From assembly GCF_001039275.2 (NCBI RefSeq), contig NZ_CP030117.1:5566001-5630000 (forward strand): a stretch of DNA of 64,000 bases. The letters are read 5' to 3'. The notes beneath the pieces were generated by a model. That model ran no database searches. It worked only from the letters and a program-made list of their open reading frames with translations, and had not been told where the DNA came from. Origin of the DNA: Brevibacillus brevis. GTDB taxonomy: Bacteria > Bacillota > Bacilli > Brevibacillales > Brevibacillaceae. Position numbers and translations under genes: made by a program. Shown here piece after piece: positions 18,028 through 27,308 of the stretch (positions are counted from its first letter, which is position 1; each line of letters starts with the position of its first letter).

Positions 18028-19101
18028 TTGGAGCAACAACCGCCATCACCATTGGTACCGACAGAGTTTTCTCCTCATGCCCAGCAAGAGCCACCAAAAA
18101 ACATGGGAGATTTATCGAAATCGTACGACAGGGCTACGATTTTTTTCACGAGATGGGGAGCCCATGTTCTTGATCATATTCTCCTCGCTTGTTTTCTAAT
18201 CGGATTGCTCTCACTTGGGGTTTCCATTGATAAAGACGCAAACGGTCTCTACTTCTTCATCCTAGCCGCCATTATCCTATGTTCTTATTATGTACTGTTA
18301 GAAGGACTTACCGGATATACGATCGGAAAATTTACTTTCCGCATCATTGCTGTCAATGCGGAAGGACGGCCACCGGGGTTATGGAAATCATTTCTCCGTT
18401 CCCTCATCCGTCTATTCGAAGCAAATGTATTTCTTCTAGGCGGGTTGCCAGCCGGTATCAGTGTGTTGGCTTCCGACAAAAGACAACGCTTAGGCGATCT
18501 AGCAGCGAATACATACGTCGTTAAAGTAAAGGATCTGAACAACGTCAGCAAAAAGCAAACAACCGTACTCGCTGTTGTCTTCTCTATCGTAGCTGTTTTA
18601 TCCATCATTGGGATGATTTTTGGGATAGTCGATCTCGCATCAAGAACGCCTACCGAAGAAATATTCTATAGCAAGGATAAAAAGTTTCAAATAACAGCCC
18701 CTTCGGATTGGAGTAAGGATTCAGCCCTTCACGATGAAGCGGATATAGAAATCTCCAATCGTTTTAGCGAAAAGTATGTACTGGTACTGTCAGAATCGAA
18801 ACAGGATCTAGACAGTTCATTCACACTTCAGGATTATGCCCAAGTCATTGAAGCAAACCTTCAAGAGGCTGTAGAAAATGTATCCGTTGATAAACAGATT
18901 CGTACTGTAGTTGACAACCAGGTGGCCATCCAATTCAATGCCAAAGGCGAAATAGACGGCATTAAGGTCGCTTATATTGTGACATTGGTCGAAACGCCTA
19001 CACATTTTCATCAAATCATGGCTTGGACAGAAGAAAAAAGATTTGAGTCCCTCAAGCAAGAGCTGCAAAAGGTCAGTGCAAGCTTCCGCGAGGTAAAATA
19101 G
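18028..19101 (+). CDS. RDD-family membrane protein with a C-terminal PsbP-like domain
   Basis: About 357 residues. The start is a TTG at 18028, chosen because a perfect AGGAGGTG lies seven bases upstream; an in-frame ATG at 17983 lacks such a site. A Pro/Gln-rich N-terminal tail of about 40 residues precedes an RDD domain: hydrophobic helices near residues 45-70 and 75-95, the motif GYTIGKFTFRI and the family's late RQRLGDLAANTYVV. Another transmembrane helix follows at about residues 175-205. The remaining 150 residues are soluble and presumably extracellular (FQITAPSDWSKD ... FHQIMAWTEEKRFESLKQEL), like the PsbP/DUF1795-type domains of stress and lipoprotein families. RDD proteins are membrane proteins, some linked to cation transport; the role here is unknown. 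A terminator follows at once. Confidence 0.8.
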   Translation: MEQQPPSPLVPTEFSPHAQQEPPKNMGDLSKSYDRATIFFTRWGAHVLDHILLACFLIGLLSLGVSIDKDANGLYFFILAAIILCSYYVLLEGLTGYTIGKFTFRIIAVNAEGRPPGLWKSFLRSLIRLFEANVFLLGGLPAGISVLASDKRQRLGDLAANTYVVKVKDLNNVSKKQTTVLAVVFSIVAVLSIIGMIFGIVDLASRTPTEEIFYSKDKKFQITAPSDWSKDSALHDEADIEISNRFSEKYVLVLSESKQDLDSSFTLQDYAQVIEANLQEAVENVSVDKQIRTVVDNQVAIQFNAKGEIDGIKVAYIVTLVETPTHFHQIMAWTEEKRFESLKQELQKVSASFREVK

Positions 19102-19112
19102 CGAGAGAATAC

Positions 19113-19139
19113 AAAAGCCACCTTCAATAGGTGGCTTTT
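19113..19139 (+). terminator. Intrinsic terminator of the RDD gene
   Basis: AAAAGCCACC and GGTGGCTTTT form a 10-bp stem with a short loop, 12 bases after the stop codon. Confidence 0.85.
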
Positions 19140-19193
19140 CCCTTGGAAAAAGTAGGGACTCTATGCCTATTTGTATACAGGACAATATAACGA

Positions 19194-19220
19194 TTGAAAA
19201 AAGTGGTTTATATGTATAAT
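19194..19220 (+). promoter_or_regulatory. Weak putative promoter for the two small helical-protein genes
   Basis: TTGAAA at 19194-19199 and a perfect TATAAT at 19215-19220; the 15-base spacer is shorter than usual. It lies about 150 bases before the first start codon. Confidence 0.35.
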
Positions 19221-19373
19221 TGAAGGGTAGTCCTTCCTTACATATAATGTTAAAGTAATACAGGAACCATTTTTTTCTAGAATGTTTATTCCGATAAGTG
19301 TTAATTTTCAGTTCAGGGTAGCGCTCTTAATCCTTAAGAGTTACTATAAATATTTCTTGAGAGGTGCATGTAC

Positions 19374-19790
19374 ATGTTTATGGGGAAAGGAACAGTCCGA
19401 GAGCTCGGAAATCAAATCGACAAGGTTCTTGGAGATATTAAAGATATCCAGGCAGAAATTGACCGCGACTCCGATAAAATTGACAACGAATTGAATTCTT
19501 GCTCTCGTGAGCTGATCAATGCACAAACAACGTTGGGTGAAATTCAACCACTGATCGAAAGTCTCGTGGCTCAGGTTGGTCAAAATGCTCCTGATCACAT
19601 CAAGGTGCTTGTTGGTACCATTGCAGATGGTATTACGGGTAAAGTAAAAAATACGTTGAACAACCTGGCTGAGGTTCAAAAGAACGTGAAGGACGTTGAC
19701 AAGCTGACAGACGCCATTGATGGACATACGGATAAAATTGCACAAAAAGTAAAAGAAATCGATAGCATCACTGACAAAGTCCAAAAGTAG
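19374..19790 (+). CDS. Small coiled-coil protein, unknown function
   Basis: About 138 residues, not recognised. The ATG at 19374 is preferred over one at 19368 because GAGGTG then sits seven bases upstream. The whole chain is predicted amphipathic helix: long heptad-like runs of Ile, Leu and Val separated by Asp, Glu and Lys (for example VLGDIKDIQAEIDRDSDKI, and TDKIAQKVKEIDSITDKVQ at the end). There is one cysteine near residue 43. It has no signal peptide or membrane segment. It forms a two-gene unit with the next gene, eight bases downstream. The paired, all-helical design is like that of several secreted or structural partner proteins of Bacillota, but I see no WXG or LXG motif to place it. 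Confidence 0.7.
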   Translation: MFMGKGTVRELGNQIDKVLGDIKDIQAEIDRDSDKIDNELNSCSRELINAQTTLGEIQPLIESLVAQVGQNAPDHIKVLVGTIADGITGKVKNTLNNLAEVQKNVKDVDKLTDAIDGHTDKIAQKVKEIDSITDKVQK

Positions 19791-19798
19791 GTGATCGA

Positions 19799-20125
19799 AT
19801 GTCGTACATAAACAATTCGAACGGTTGGGGTAATCAGCATACGAATCACGTGGCAAATAAGGTTGACCATCTCGCTGACAAAATTTCCTTTGCAGTGGAT
19901 ATGGTAGCCAATGCAGCGATTAACCTAGACGGCGCTCAACAAGAGCTGCTTACCCTGGCAAATGCACCCTACCCACCACAATCTAGCCAATTAATATCGT
20001 TAGCGAATCGCATTGCAGCGAATAAGCGCCAGATTGATGATGGACTGGCCAAAATCAAAGAAATGGCCCGCACCATCGATCAAGAAACGAATCATATCCA
20101 GACCCCTCCTCAAAGAGGCTGGTAA
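19799..20125 (+). CDS. Small helical protein, partner of the preceding coiled-coil protein
   Basis: 108 residues, not recognised. ATG with AGGTGATCG just upstream; that site overlaps the stop of the preceding gene. The N-terminal 20 residues are polar and Asn-rich (SNGWGNQHTNH); the rest forms two or three long amphipathic helices (VDHLADKISFAVDMVANAA, then LANRIAANKRQIDDGLAKI) broken by a PYPPQ turn, with a Pro-rich tail. There is no export signal. Conserved spacing to the upstream gene and a shared terminator suggest that the two products act together, perhaps as a helical complex. Confidence 0.68.
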   Translation: MSYINNSNGWGNQHTNHVANKVDHLADKISFAVDMVANAAINLDGAQQELLTLANAPYPPQSSQLISLANRIAANKRQIDDGLAKIKEMARTIDQETNHIQTPPQRGW

Positions 20126-20131
20126 TGGACG

Positions 20132-20155
20132 GAGGTTCTACTTTTGTAGAACCTC
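20132..20155 (+). terminator. Intrinsic terminator of the helical-protein gene pair
   Basis: GAGGTTCTAC and GTAGAACCTC with a TTTT loop, followed by a T-rich tail. Confidence 0.9.
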
Positions 20156-20185
20156 TTTTATTTTTGCGACGCTGCATGGGTTAAA

Positions 20186-20213
20186 AAGAGGAGCTCTTCT
20201 TAGGGCTCCTCTT
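20186..20213 (-). terminator. Intrinsic terminator of the peptidase gene
   Basis: AAGAGGAGC and GCTCCTCTT form a 9-bp stem; on the minus strand it is followed by TTTTT. It lies about 30 bases after the stop at 20245. Confidence 0.8.
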
Positions 20214-20244
20214 CGCAGTTCACTGTTTTCTTTCCTCACACACA

Positions 20245-22566
20245 CTACTTCTCTATCTGCTCTTTATCACTGGCCTTTTTGCTGGCTATTTGATTCCCCC
20301 ACGGAGGTTCTGCTCTCATCAAGTGCCTTACAAAGTAATCCCATTTCCTGCGAATAAAGTACGGTTCCAATGAAAAGCCGTGATGTCGGTTGGGCAAAAT
20401 CAACATGTCTACATCTTTATCCGCTTTAATCAATGCATCTGCCATTCGAATCGTTTGGGAAGGATGCACATTTTCATCCATATCTCCGCTCACCAGTAAG
20501 AGCTTTCCTGTCAGATTGGCTGCCAGACGTGCATTGTCTTGATCCCTGTACAAGTCCGGATCATACAGACCTTGATAGCGTTCTCCCCATGCTGATATAT
20601 ACAGCCGTTGATCATGATTACCGCACGCGGAAACCGCAGCCTTGTAAAACTCAGGAAATGAGAGCATGGCCCTTGTCGAAGCGTAGCCTCCCCCTGACGA
20701 TCCCCAAATGCCTACCCGATCAACATCCACATACGGGTAGCGCTCTGCCAATTGCCTTATCGCTGTCACATGGTCAAGCAAACCTCCTGCTTCCTCCAAT
20801 TTTCCGTTTGAAATGTCATGGAACGCTTTAGAACGATAAGGTGTTCCCATTCCATCTAGGATCAAAACGATAAACCCCAACTGCGCTAATGATTGTCCAC
20901 CACCCAGCGGGTCATGGCTTCGGCCGGGATCAAGCGCGAAAGCTTTCGGGGTATTGATGATTTGTGGGCCCCCGTAAATGTAATCGACGACCGGATACTT
21001 GCGTGAAGGATCAAACGGGAATGGACGCAGCATCAACCCATAAAGATCGGTTACACCGTCTCGTGCTTTGACAGTAATCCTTTCTGGAAATTGGTACCCC
21101 ATCTCGAGCAGCATCTCCACATCAGCGTACTCCAATTCGCGAATCAGGCTGCCATCTACCGAGCGAAGAACAGAAACAGGCGGCAAATCAACTCGCGAAA
21201 ACGTATCGACGAAATACTTCATAGTGGGAGAAAACACAATATCATGCTCTGCATCTTCTGGCGTCAGCAACGACAGACCGGTTCCATCCAGGCGAACGCG
21301 ATACAGGTGTTGATAATAAGGATCGCGCCCCTCTTCTAGCCCCCCTCCAGTGATGTACACCCATCCCTGCTGCTCGTCCACTGCCATCAATTTTCGTACC
21401 GTCCATGACCCCGATGTGATCGGATTGCGAATCTCTCCCGTTTTGCCATCGCAATGGTAGAGGTGGCTCCACCCATCACGCTCCGAGTGCCAGATAAACG
21501 AACCATCGCCCAATAACCGAATATTCGGATTAGCAGCTCCGAGATTATGCAGGTCTTGGTTCAAAAACGTATCGCTTTCTTCCCGCAGTAGCGTGCAAAC
21601 CTCACCGGAGCAAGGATCAGCTACGGAAAAATCGACAGAGCGGGCATCACGGGACATCCGGGCGAAATATATCTGTTTACTGTCGGCTGACCATCCTGCC
21701 ATTTGCATCCCCGGAGTGAGGGGTGAGACTGGACATGCCAGTAAAGGCTCGCTTTCAATCTGGACTGTGGTTCGCCTTTCCAAATCACAGACGACCAGCT
21801 CTGCCAGCGGTACGTGTGGATCGCCAACCAGTGGATAACGGTACGAGTGCAGAACCGGTCTGACTTGTTCTCCTTTCGGAACCGATTGAATCAGATGCAA
21901 ATTGCGCACCTTTCTTTGATCAAGCCGATGGGTCAACAGCATCTTGGAATCGGGTGACCAAATCGCTACGGGAGGAAGCTTCATGTTTGCCAATCTCTCC
22001 GCCACGGTCGAGAGCCGACATTCAGGCTGGGTTCCGTAATCATAGTATGCCTTGCCGTCGCGAGTCAGCCTGAAACGCTTTCCGGTTTCGAGTGACCGAA
22101 CATACAAATTGTGATCATATACGAACGCCACCCACTTTCCATCTGGAGACGGCAATTCATCCATCGACGGCTTATCAACTTTATCTATACGCTTACATCT
22201 GTATTCCTGTAAATCACAGTTCCAAACAGTACCGCCAACCTCAAACTGGAATGACGATCCATTCTCGGTAAACAAAAGTTCCCCAAGTGGCAATGTTTCT
22301 GCACTATATGTTTCTCCTGCCCTTCCTGACAAACAGACGGCTAATCGGGCGTGATCGAATGCTGGTTGACTCGTATTCTGTTCAGCATCCACGATCACAT
22401 ACTGCCTGCCAGTACCCTTTTCCAACCGGATTTCTCGGATGTACCAAAACCGATTCCCGCTGATCCAGTTTGGCCTGAGAAAAGCATTGAATACTGCGTC
22501 GTAATAATTGGCAGGATGCAGGCGTTGTGCCCTCTCATACTGTTCCCATGTGACAACATTCTCCAT
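20245..22566 (-). CDS. S9-family prolyl oligopeptidase (dipeptidyl-peptidase IV type)
   Basis: A 773-residue serine peptidase. The N-terminal two thirds make a beta-propeller of the DPP IV class, seen in repeated blades such as SPDGKWVAFVYDHNLYV and WSPDSKMLLTHR. The C-terminal 250 residues are the alpha/beta-hydrolase domain: nucleophile elbow GIWGSSGGGYAS (Ser), the acid in LLVSGDMDENVHP (Asp), and the histidine in LPNRHHGFS. The order and spacing fit an active triad. The region before the elbow (YPVVDYIYGGPQ) is typical of S9B/S9C enzymes. There is no signal peptide, so it is probably cytoplasmic and trims short peptides, with a preference for residues after proline in the family. ATG is supported by GAGGGGG six bases upstream. 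It is a single-gene unit with its own terminator. Confidence 0.9.
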   Translation of the reverse strand: MENVVTWEQYERAQRLHPANYYDAVFNAFLRPNWISGNRFWYIREIRLEKGTGRQYVIVDAEQNTSQPAFDHARLAVCLSGRAGETYSAETLPLGELLFTENGSSFQFEVGGTVWNCDLQEYRCKRIDKVDKPSMDELPSPDGKWVAFVYDHNLYVRSLETGKRFRLTRDGKAYYDYGTQPECRLSTVAERLANMKLPPVAIWSPDSKMLLTHRLDQRKVRNLHLIQSVPKGEQVRPVLHSYRYPLVGDPHVPLAELVVCDLERRTTVQIESEPLLACPVSPLTPGMQMAGWSADSKQIYFARMSRDARSVDFSVADPCSGEVCTLLREESDTFLNQDLHNLGAANPNIRLLGDGSFIWHSERDGWSHLYHCDGKTGEIRNPITSGSWTVRKLMAVDEQQGWVYITGGGLEEGRDPYYQHLYRVRLDGTGLSLLTPEDAEHDIVFSPTMKYFVDTFSRVDLPPVSVLRSVDGSLIRELEYADVEMLLEMGYQFPERITVKARDGVTDLYGLMLRPFPFDPSRKYPVVDYIYGGPQIINTPKAFALDPGRSHDPLGGGQSLAQLGFIVLILDGMGTPYRSKAFHDISNGKLEEAGGLLDHVTAIRQLAERYPYVDVDRVGIWGSSGGGYASTRAMLSFPEFYKAAVSACGNHDQRLYISAWGERYQGLYDPDLYRDQDNARLAANLTGKLLLVSGDMDENVHPSQTIRMADALIKADKDVDMLILPNRHHGFSLEPYFIRRKWDYFVRHLMRAEPPWGNQIASKKASDKEQIEK

Positions 22567-22737
22567 TTGAATCCCCCTCTTTCAAAGTGAGATACAAGAA
22601 TCATGTGCTTCACATTTCCAAACAACAAATTCCCTTAATTATCCATTTGTTACATGCATATGTAAAAAGCGAGATAATATATCACCGAATTTACTTTTTT
22701 AGCACCGAACAAGTGAATTTTTTTCAAAAAAGAAAGA

Positions 22738-22759
22738 AGCGATCTCTCGCCTCTTCGCT
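22738..22759 (-). terminator. Weak terminator-like hairpin after the diguanylate cyclase gene
   Basis: A 5-bp stem (AGCGA/TCGCT) followed on the minus strand by a T-rich tract, 12 bases after the stop at 22771. Short stem, so only a possible terminator. Confidence 0.3.
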
Positions 22760-22770
22760 CCAAACATAGA

Positions 22771-24363
22771 TTACTCCACTTTTGCTATCATCGTTTGGTT
22801 CCTACCCGATCTCTTCGCCCTGTACATGGCCTCGTCAGCTATATGTATCAGATCTTCAGCCGAAACAGCATGAGAAGGATAGTGCGCAATGCCCTGTGAC
22901 ACGGTTAGCCGCTGCCCGATTGGATTTGTCCTTGTTTCTAAGGCATGGCGTATTCGTTCGGCCACCTGATAGGCCTCCTCCAAGCCAGCATGGGAAACAA
23001 GGACAACAAATTCCTCACCGCCAAAGCGACTACTCACATCTTCGGGCCGAAGTGATGAAGAAATCATTTTCGCAAAATGTTTCAACACCTCATCTCCAGA
23101 CTGATGACCATATGTGTCATTAATACATTTAAATCGATCAAGGTCCATCATAATAAGAGAAAAGGAGATTTGCTCCATCATCCATTTTTGCATGGTTTCC
23201 TCGAGCGTTCTTCGGTTTGCTAGCCCTGTCAACGGATCTGTTCGCGCATCATGAGCCAACTGATCTGTCTGTTTTTTGATATCGTTTAATGTAAAGCGAA
23301 TGGCTCGCGTTAACAGGTCCGCCTCTCGATTCCAATGCTGTTTACCTTCCGAGAACTCAACCTCTTCTCTACCGGCCTTGCTCACAAGATCGGCCAGGGA
23401 TACGAAAGGCCTTGCTACTTTGCGTGCTAGCCCAATCACAACTAACATTAATAATAGAAAAGGAGGCAGCGTATACAAAAGAACGCATTGAATATCACGA
23501 TTTACTTGTTCATAAACAACACTAATAGGTGACCCGACAACGACACCCCAGTCATTCTCAGCAACCTTCACGTAAGCGGCTAATACCGTCTGCCCCCTCA
23601 AATTGACGATCTGTTCATAGCCACTTTGACCTTGAAGGAGCTTGCGTACGGCTGGACTCGCACTGATATCCTCTCCGATCCGACTTGCATCACGGTGGAA
23701 CAACAAATGACCGTTTGAACCTACGATGTAGAAAGATGAACCTAGCTCGTCTGTTGGGTTGCTCCCAAGGATCGTATTTAAAATGTTCTCTTCTTGAAGA
23801 TAAATGGTTCCTCCGATAAACCCACGATAAATTCCGTCCTTATCGAAAATAGGCTCGCTAATAAGTACAACGAGACGTTTCGAATTTGCAGTCATGTATG
23901 GTACTGAAATATAAGGCTTTTTTTTTGCCAAGATCGTTTTCGCCGCTGTCGTCCTCAAATATGTCCCTTCTGTACCAATTGATTCGGGAGATACACTTCG
24001 AACTAACCCGGTTTCATCCACCACGGTAATCGAATTAAAATAGTTGTTTGTACGTCGTATCAATTCAAGCTTCGCATGTATTTCATTTGCATTCATCGCG
24101 TGCATATCGGAAAAGATACTCGCCGAATACTGTAAGCTACTTCGCATGGATTTTATCAAAGCGTCTATGGTGTGACTCATTTTGAGTGCACTTGTGTGAT
24201 TTAAGGTCAACGTCGTGTGAATCAGTGCCTGTTTTTTGGATTGATAGAATGAGATAAGGAGGATGGTAACAGTCAGAACAACAGATAAAGAGACTAGTCC
24301 TGTTAATAGTGCCACCAGGCTAATCTTTTTTGAGTGGTTTGCTTTTTTTTGTAAGACAGGCAT
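22771..24363 (-). CDS. Membrane diguanylate cyclase with dCache sensor
   Basis: About 530 residues. Start at ATG 24363 because AAGGGGG is five bases upstream; the frame stays open for 20 more codons. Layout: transmembrane helix near 15-40, an extracellular double-Cache sensor (about 40-285; features such as ITVVDETGLVRSVSP and DKDGIYRGFIGGTIYL), a second helix (about 290-315), a short linker, and a C-terminal GGDEF domain with the active motif RFGGEEFVVL. An RPED inhibitory site lies five residues before the motif, so product feedback by cyclic di-GMP is expected. It makes cyclic di-GMP from two GTP in answer to an external small molecule, likely controlling motility or biofilm. The ligand is unknown. 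It is a single gene with no receptor or phosphodiesterase nearby. Confidence 0.92.
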   Translation of the reverse strand: MPVLQKKANHSKKISLVALLTGLVSLSVVLTVTILLISFYQSKKQALIHTTLTLNHTSALKMSHTIDALIKSMRSSLQYSASIFSDMHAMNANEIHAKLELIRRTNNYFNSITVVDETGLVRSVSPESIGTEGTYLRTTAAKTILAKKKPYISVPYMTANSKRLVVLISEPIFDKDGIYRGFIGGTIYLQEENILNTILGSNPTDELGSSFYIVGSNGHLLFHRDASRIGEDISASPAVRKLLQGQSGYEQIVNLRGQTVLAAYVKVAENDWGVVVGSPISVVYEQVNRDIQCVLLYTLPPFLLLMLVVIGLARKVARPFVSLADLVSKAGREEVEFSEGKQHWNREADLLTRAIRFTLNDIKKQTDQLAHDARTDPLTGLANRRTLEETMQKWMMEQISFSLIMMDLDRFKCINDTYGHQSGDEVLKHFAKMISSSLRPEDVSSRFGGEEFVVLVSHAGLEEAYQVAERIRHALETRTNPIGQRLTVSQGIAHYPSHAVSAEDLIHIADEAMYRAKRSGRNQTMIAKVE

Positions 24364-24486
24364 CGGATGCCCCCTTGTATTTAGCATATAGCGATAATCA
24401 ATAAATAAAAAATAGTCTAACACTTGATAATATTCATTTCAAGTATACAAGAAAGTTCAAGCAGCCGACTCTTAGGTTGTGGACAT

Positions 24487-24510
24487 AAAAAAGCCACCTT
24501 TGTCAGGTGG
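24487..24510 (-). terminator. Intrinsic terminator downstream of the DUF4365-TPR gene
   Basis: CCACC and GGTGG stem (24494-24510) followed on the minus strand by seven T-rich bases (24487-24493). It lies 140 bases after the stop at 24650 and upstream of the cyclase gene. Confidence 0.75.
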
Positions 24511-24649
24511 TAGTTTCGCATCGCAAATGTATTTGGTAGAGGCCGGTCGGGGGATTGAAATCCATAATTCATAGCTTCCGTAAGCTACAGAAAGGATTTA
24601 ATGCTAGTTTACGGACTATTCATTTCAAAGGAAACATAGCCTTATGATG

Positions 24650-26500
24650 TTAATCACTCACTAAAAGTAAATCGTAATATTCTATTTTCACATTATTATT
24701 CACTGTGAAAAACACTTCTTTTTTTGTTTTGAGATCGCATAAACTCACTTGAAAAACATTGAATCTATTATATGCTTTTACAAACTCATGAAACCCTTTC
24801 TTCTCGTAGTTTCCATTTGTATATCCCGTTACTTTGTAACCATTAAAATCAATTTCAAAATAAACACGATCTTTTTCTTCTCTTATAAACAATTTTGTCT
24901 CATTATGAAAATCGATACTTTGTTTCTTATGAGTAAAGTCTTGGATAAAAGTCAGTCTCTCATTAAGATTTCTAATCACTTCCTTAAAATTTGCAGTATC
25001 GCCAAATACCTTCCCAACTATTGGTAGTTTCCATGATTGTTCAACATTTTCTAATACGCCTATAATTACTTTATCTTTATCATTAGGTAAATTAACTGGA
25101 ATTCTTATATCATCACCTAGACAAACTTCAATACTATTCTTATTTGTTCGTGAAATACGAATAAATATAGACTTTTCCCATCCTATATAAATAATACCCA
25201 ATCCTTCACCCGTTGCTATTTTTCCCCTATGGTGTACACTAATCCACTTACTAATGAACAAAATGCCTTCTTCTATATCCCCATTAAATAATTTAGACAG
25301 GGATAAACCTAGCAATCCATAGAAATGATTTTTGTCATAATCTAAGCATTTATGATAGAAATCGATTGCATCTGTATATTTGCCTGATTCTTGATAATTA
25401 GTTCCTAGAAGTGCTAATGCGTCAGCATTTTTAGAGTTCACTTCTATAACCCTTTTTAGATAACTTGTTGCTTTAGTAAAACTAAACATACTTGTATATA
25501 TATGACCAAGCACAAGATTGGCGCCTTCATAAGTTTTATCTAAAATTAATGCTGTTTCTACATCTTTTATCGATTTTTCAATGTTACCAACCACAAATTC
25601 TAAAATTCCCAACTCTGTATAAGCCTCAGGAGTTTCTTTAATTGATAGCGATTTTGCTATCGAGTTTCTAGCTTTACTATAATTCTTTAATTTCAAATAT
25701 GCTGATCCCAGATACAAATGAACTAAGTAATTTTGAGGATTAATATTTAGTGATTTACTACTGTATCTACACGCCCTTTTATAGTCCCCTGCTAATAAAG
25801 CTAGTAACGCGGTATCATTAAAATACTCTTCGCTTTCTACAATATCAGCTATTTTAGAACAAAGTTTATAAGCTTCCTTATAATTCTTCGTTTTAATATA
25901 CTGCTGTATTTTTTGATCTTTATCTTTAAAGGAATGTATAACCTTTTCATATTTTAGAAAGTCAACTTCATGAGAATTTATAATTTCTTTTCTATGTTGT
26001 CTTATCTTTTCACCTATTTGAAAGACTCGATCGTATATTTCTCTAATACTACTATCGGTTAACTCGTTGGTAAATCTATATGTGAGCTCACATTGGTTAG
26101 TTTTTCCTAAATCAATGTTCTTTCTTTCTGCAAACTTCTCAATTTCAAAAATCCATTCCCATACAAATTTATCTTGATCCTCGAGATAGATCATAAATAT
26201 CGATGCAGGTTGACTTAATAAGTAATAAATATTGGATATTACTAGAGAATAACTGTACGTGCCATCATTATTTTTTATATTTTCACTATTAATCTTGTCT
26301 TTAATTTGTATCTGACATAAATAGTTAGTCGCATATTTTTGATTCTTATTTGTTATCTTCGGTTCAATGTTTAAATCTACTCCATAATCCCTCTGACGAA
26401 CATCCCTTATAATAAAATCTGACTTTTTCATAGCTAGAGTAAAGGCAGCAATGCTAATACTTTCTTGATCATGTTGATCAGGTGCTTTAGGTAAATTCAC
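24650..26500 (-). CDS. DUF4365-type nuclease-like domain fused to TPR repeats
   Basis: 616 residues, encoded in DNA clearly more AT-rich than its neighbours. Residues 1-150 match the DUF4365 class: an N-terminal helix with QESISIAAFTLAMKK, then DYGVDLNIEP and NYLCQIQIKDK, which supply the D...QxK pattern of PD-(D/E)XK-like nucleases. About residues 195-420 are TPR repeats (for example LYLGSAYLKLKNYSKARNSI and ALALLGTNYQESGKYTDAID). The last 190 residues are mixed strand and helix and not recognised. Start is a GTG with AAGGGAG six bases upstream. DUF4365 proteins are common in accessory and defence contexts, so a nuclease sensor role is possible, but no partner gene is next to it. A gene remnant on its 5' side supports a variable locus. 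Confidence 0.75.
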   Translation of the reverse strand: MNLPKAPDQHDQESISIAAFTLAMKKSDFIIRDVRQRDYGVDLNIEPKITNKNQKYATNYLCQIQIKDKINSENIKNNDGTYSYSLVISNIYYLLSQPASIFMIYLEDQDKFVWEWIFEIEKFAERKNIDLGKTNQCELTYRFTNELTDSSIREIYDRVFQIGEKIRQHRKEIINSHEVDFLKYEKVIHSFKDKDQKIQQYIKTKNYKEAYKLCSKIADIVESEEYFNDTALLALLAGDYKRACRYSSKSLNINPQNYLVHLYLGSAYLKLKNYSKARNSIAKSLSIKETPEAYTELGILEFVVGNIEKSIKDVETALILDKTYEGANLVLGHIYTSMFSFTKATSYLKRVIEVNSKNADALALLGTNYQESGKYTDAIDFYHKCLDYDKNHFYGLLGLSLSKLFNGDIEEGILFISKWISVHHRGKIATGEGLGIIYIGWEKSIFIRISRTNKNSIEVCLGDDIRIPVNLPNDKDKVIIGVLENVEQSWKLPIVGKVFGDTANFKEVIRNLNERLTFIQDFTHKKQSIDFHNETKLFIREEKDRVYFEIDFNGYKVTGYTNGNYEKKGFHEFVKAYNRFNVFQVSLCDLKTKKEVFFTVNNNVKIEYYDLLLVSD

Positions 26501-26778
26501 TCAAATCTCCCTTTTCTATTTTTTGAAATATTTATCTTTATGTAAATACAGTAAAATGTGAACAGATAAACAATGCGAATCATTAATTACCGAATATACT
26601 AACTATAGTTTTTATGGCTTATCATTTTTCATGAAAATCTAAATCACTTCCGAAGGTGCAAGTCAATTCTTATACAACATAATTTTCTTTTCTTCTATGA
26701 AAAACCTACATGAACCACTCCGAGCGCAGCTACTCATTACAGGATTCGCGGAGAAACTCGTTGCCCCGTTACCTAGCC
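26501..26778. other. AT-rich spacer, no gene seen
   Basis: About 280 bases between the DUF4365-TPR gene and a gene remnant. The part next to 26500 must hold the promoter of the DUF4365-TPR gene; I see no clear motif and no coding frame. Confidence 0.4.
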
Positions 26779-27221
26779 TTATTGAATAAATGTATGGATA
26801 TAGCATAAGTGTTTTTTATCACACTTCCCTTTCAAAAGTCTCATATACAGGGTTCTTAGCCGCTCCACAGTTACGATCCGTTCAAATGCTTCGAGTTGAG
26901 CTTGCTCTGTAAAACCTGAAATATTTATTAATACTTCGGTATTAAGGTAGCGATACTTAGACTAAGCCTATTCATACATTCTTTACCATTCGCTTGGCGC
27001 CGAGCTAAAAATTCACTGCATTCGCTATCACTAAGCACATTTCCTAATACGACAATCAGGAGTTCGTCATCCGTTCTTTCTCTGTTGTGTGCCCTATCAT
27101 CGTTATGCACCCCATATATGACATCCGTCGCCAAAAATAGAATACCATAAAATGGATGATCCCAATCAGTAAACCTTAGAAAAATGCGAATATTTTTAAC
27201 TGTTAATTGATGTTTATTGGC
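26779..27221 (-). pseudogene. Frameshifted remnant of an unknown gene
   Basis: Two overlapping minus-strand frames read like one broken protein. The first, open from 27221, runs through IRIFLRFTDWDHPFYGILF and RERTDDELLIVVLGNVLSD to a stop near 26939. In another frame, overlapping that stop, a second part continues with RYLNTEVLINISGFTEQ and RLRTLYMRLLKGK to a stop at 26779-26781. Neither part has a plausible ATG or ribosome site, and the upstream frame runs into the brnQ terminator. Composition and length fit a small degraded protein-coding gene with one frameshift and a lost start. I do not recognise the family. Confidence 0.4.
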
Positions 27222-27230
27222 TTATGAAAA

Positions 27231-27263
27231 AAACCCGCCTCCTATATGGTAAGAGACGGGTTT
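27231..27263 (-). terminator. Intrinsic terminator of brnQ
   Basis: AAACCCGTCTC and GAGGCGGGTTT (minus strand) with a T-run, about 45 bases after the stop at 27309. One mismatch in the stem. Confidence 0.88.
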
Positions 27264-27308
27264 GTAATGCATCTTCTAAGTGCCATGTGTCTAAGCGAAA
27301 AGTTATTT

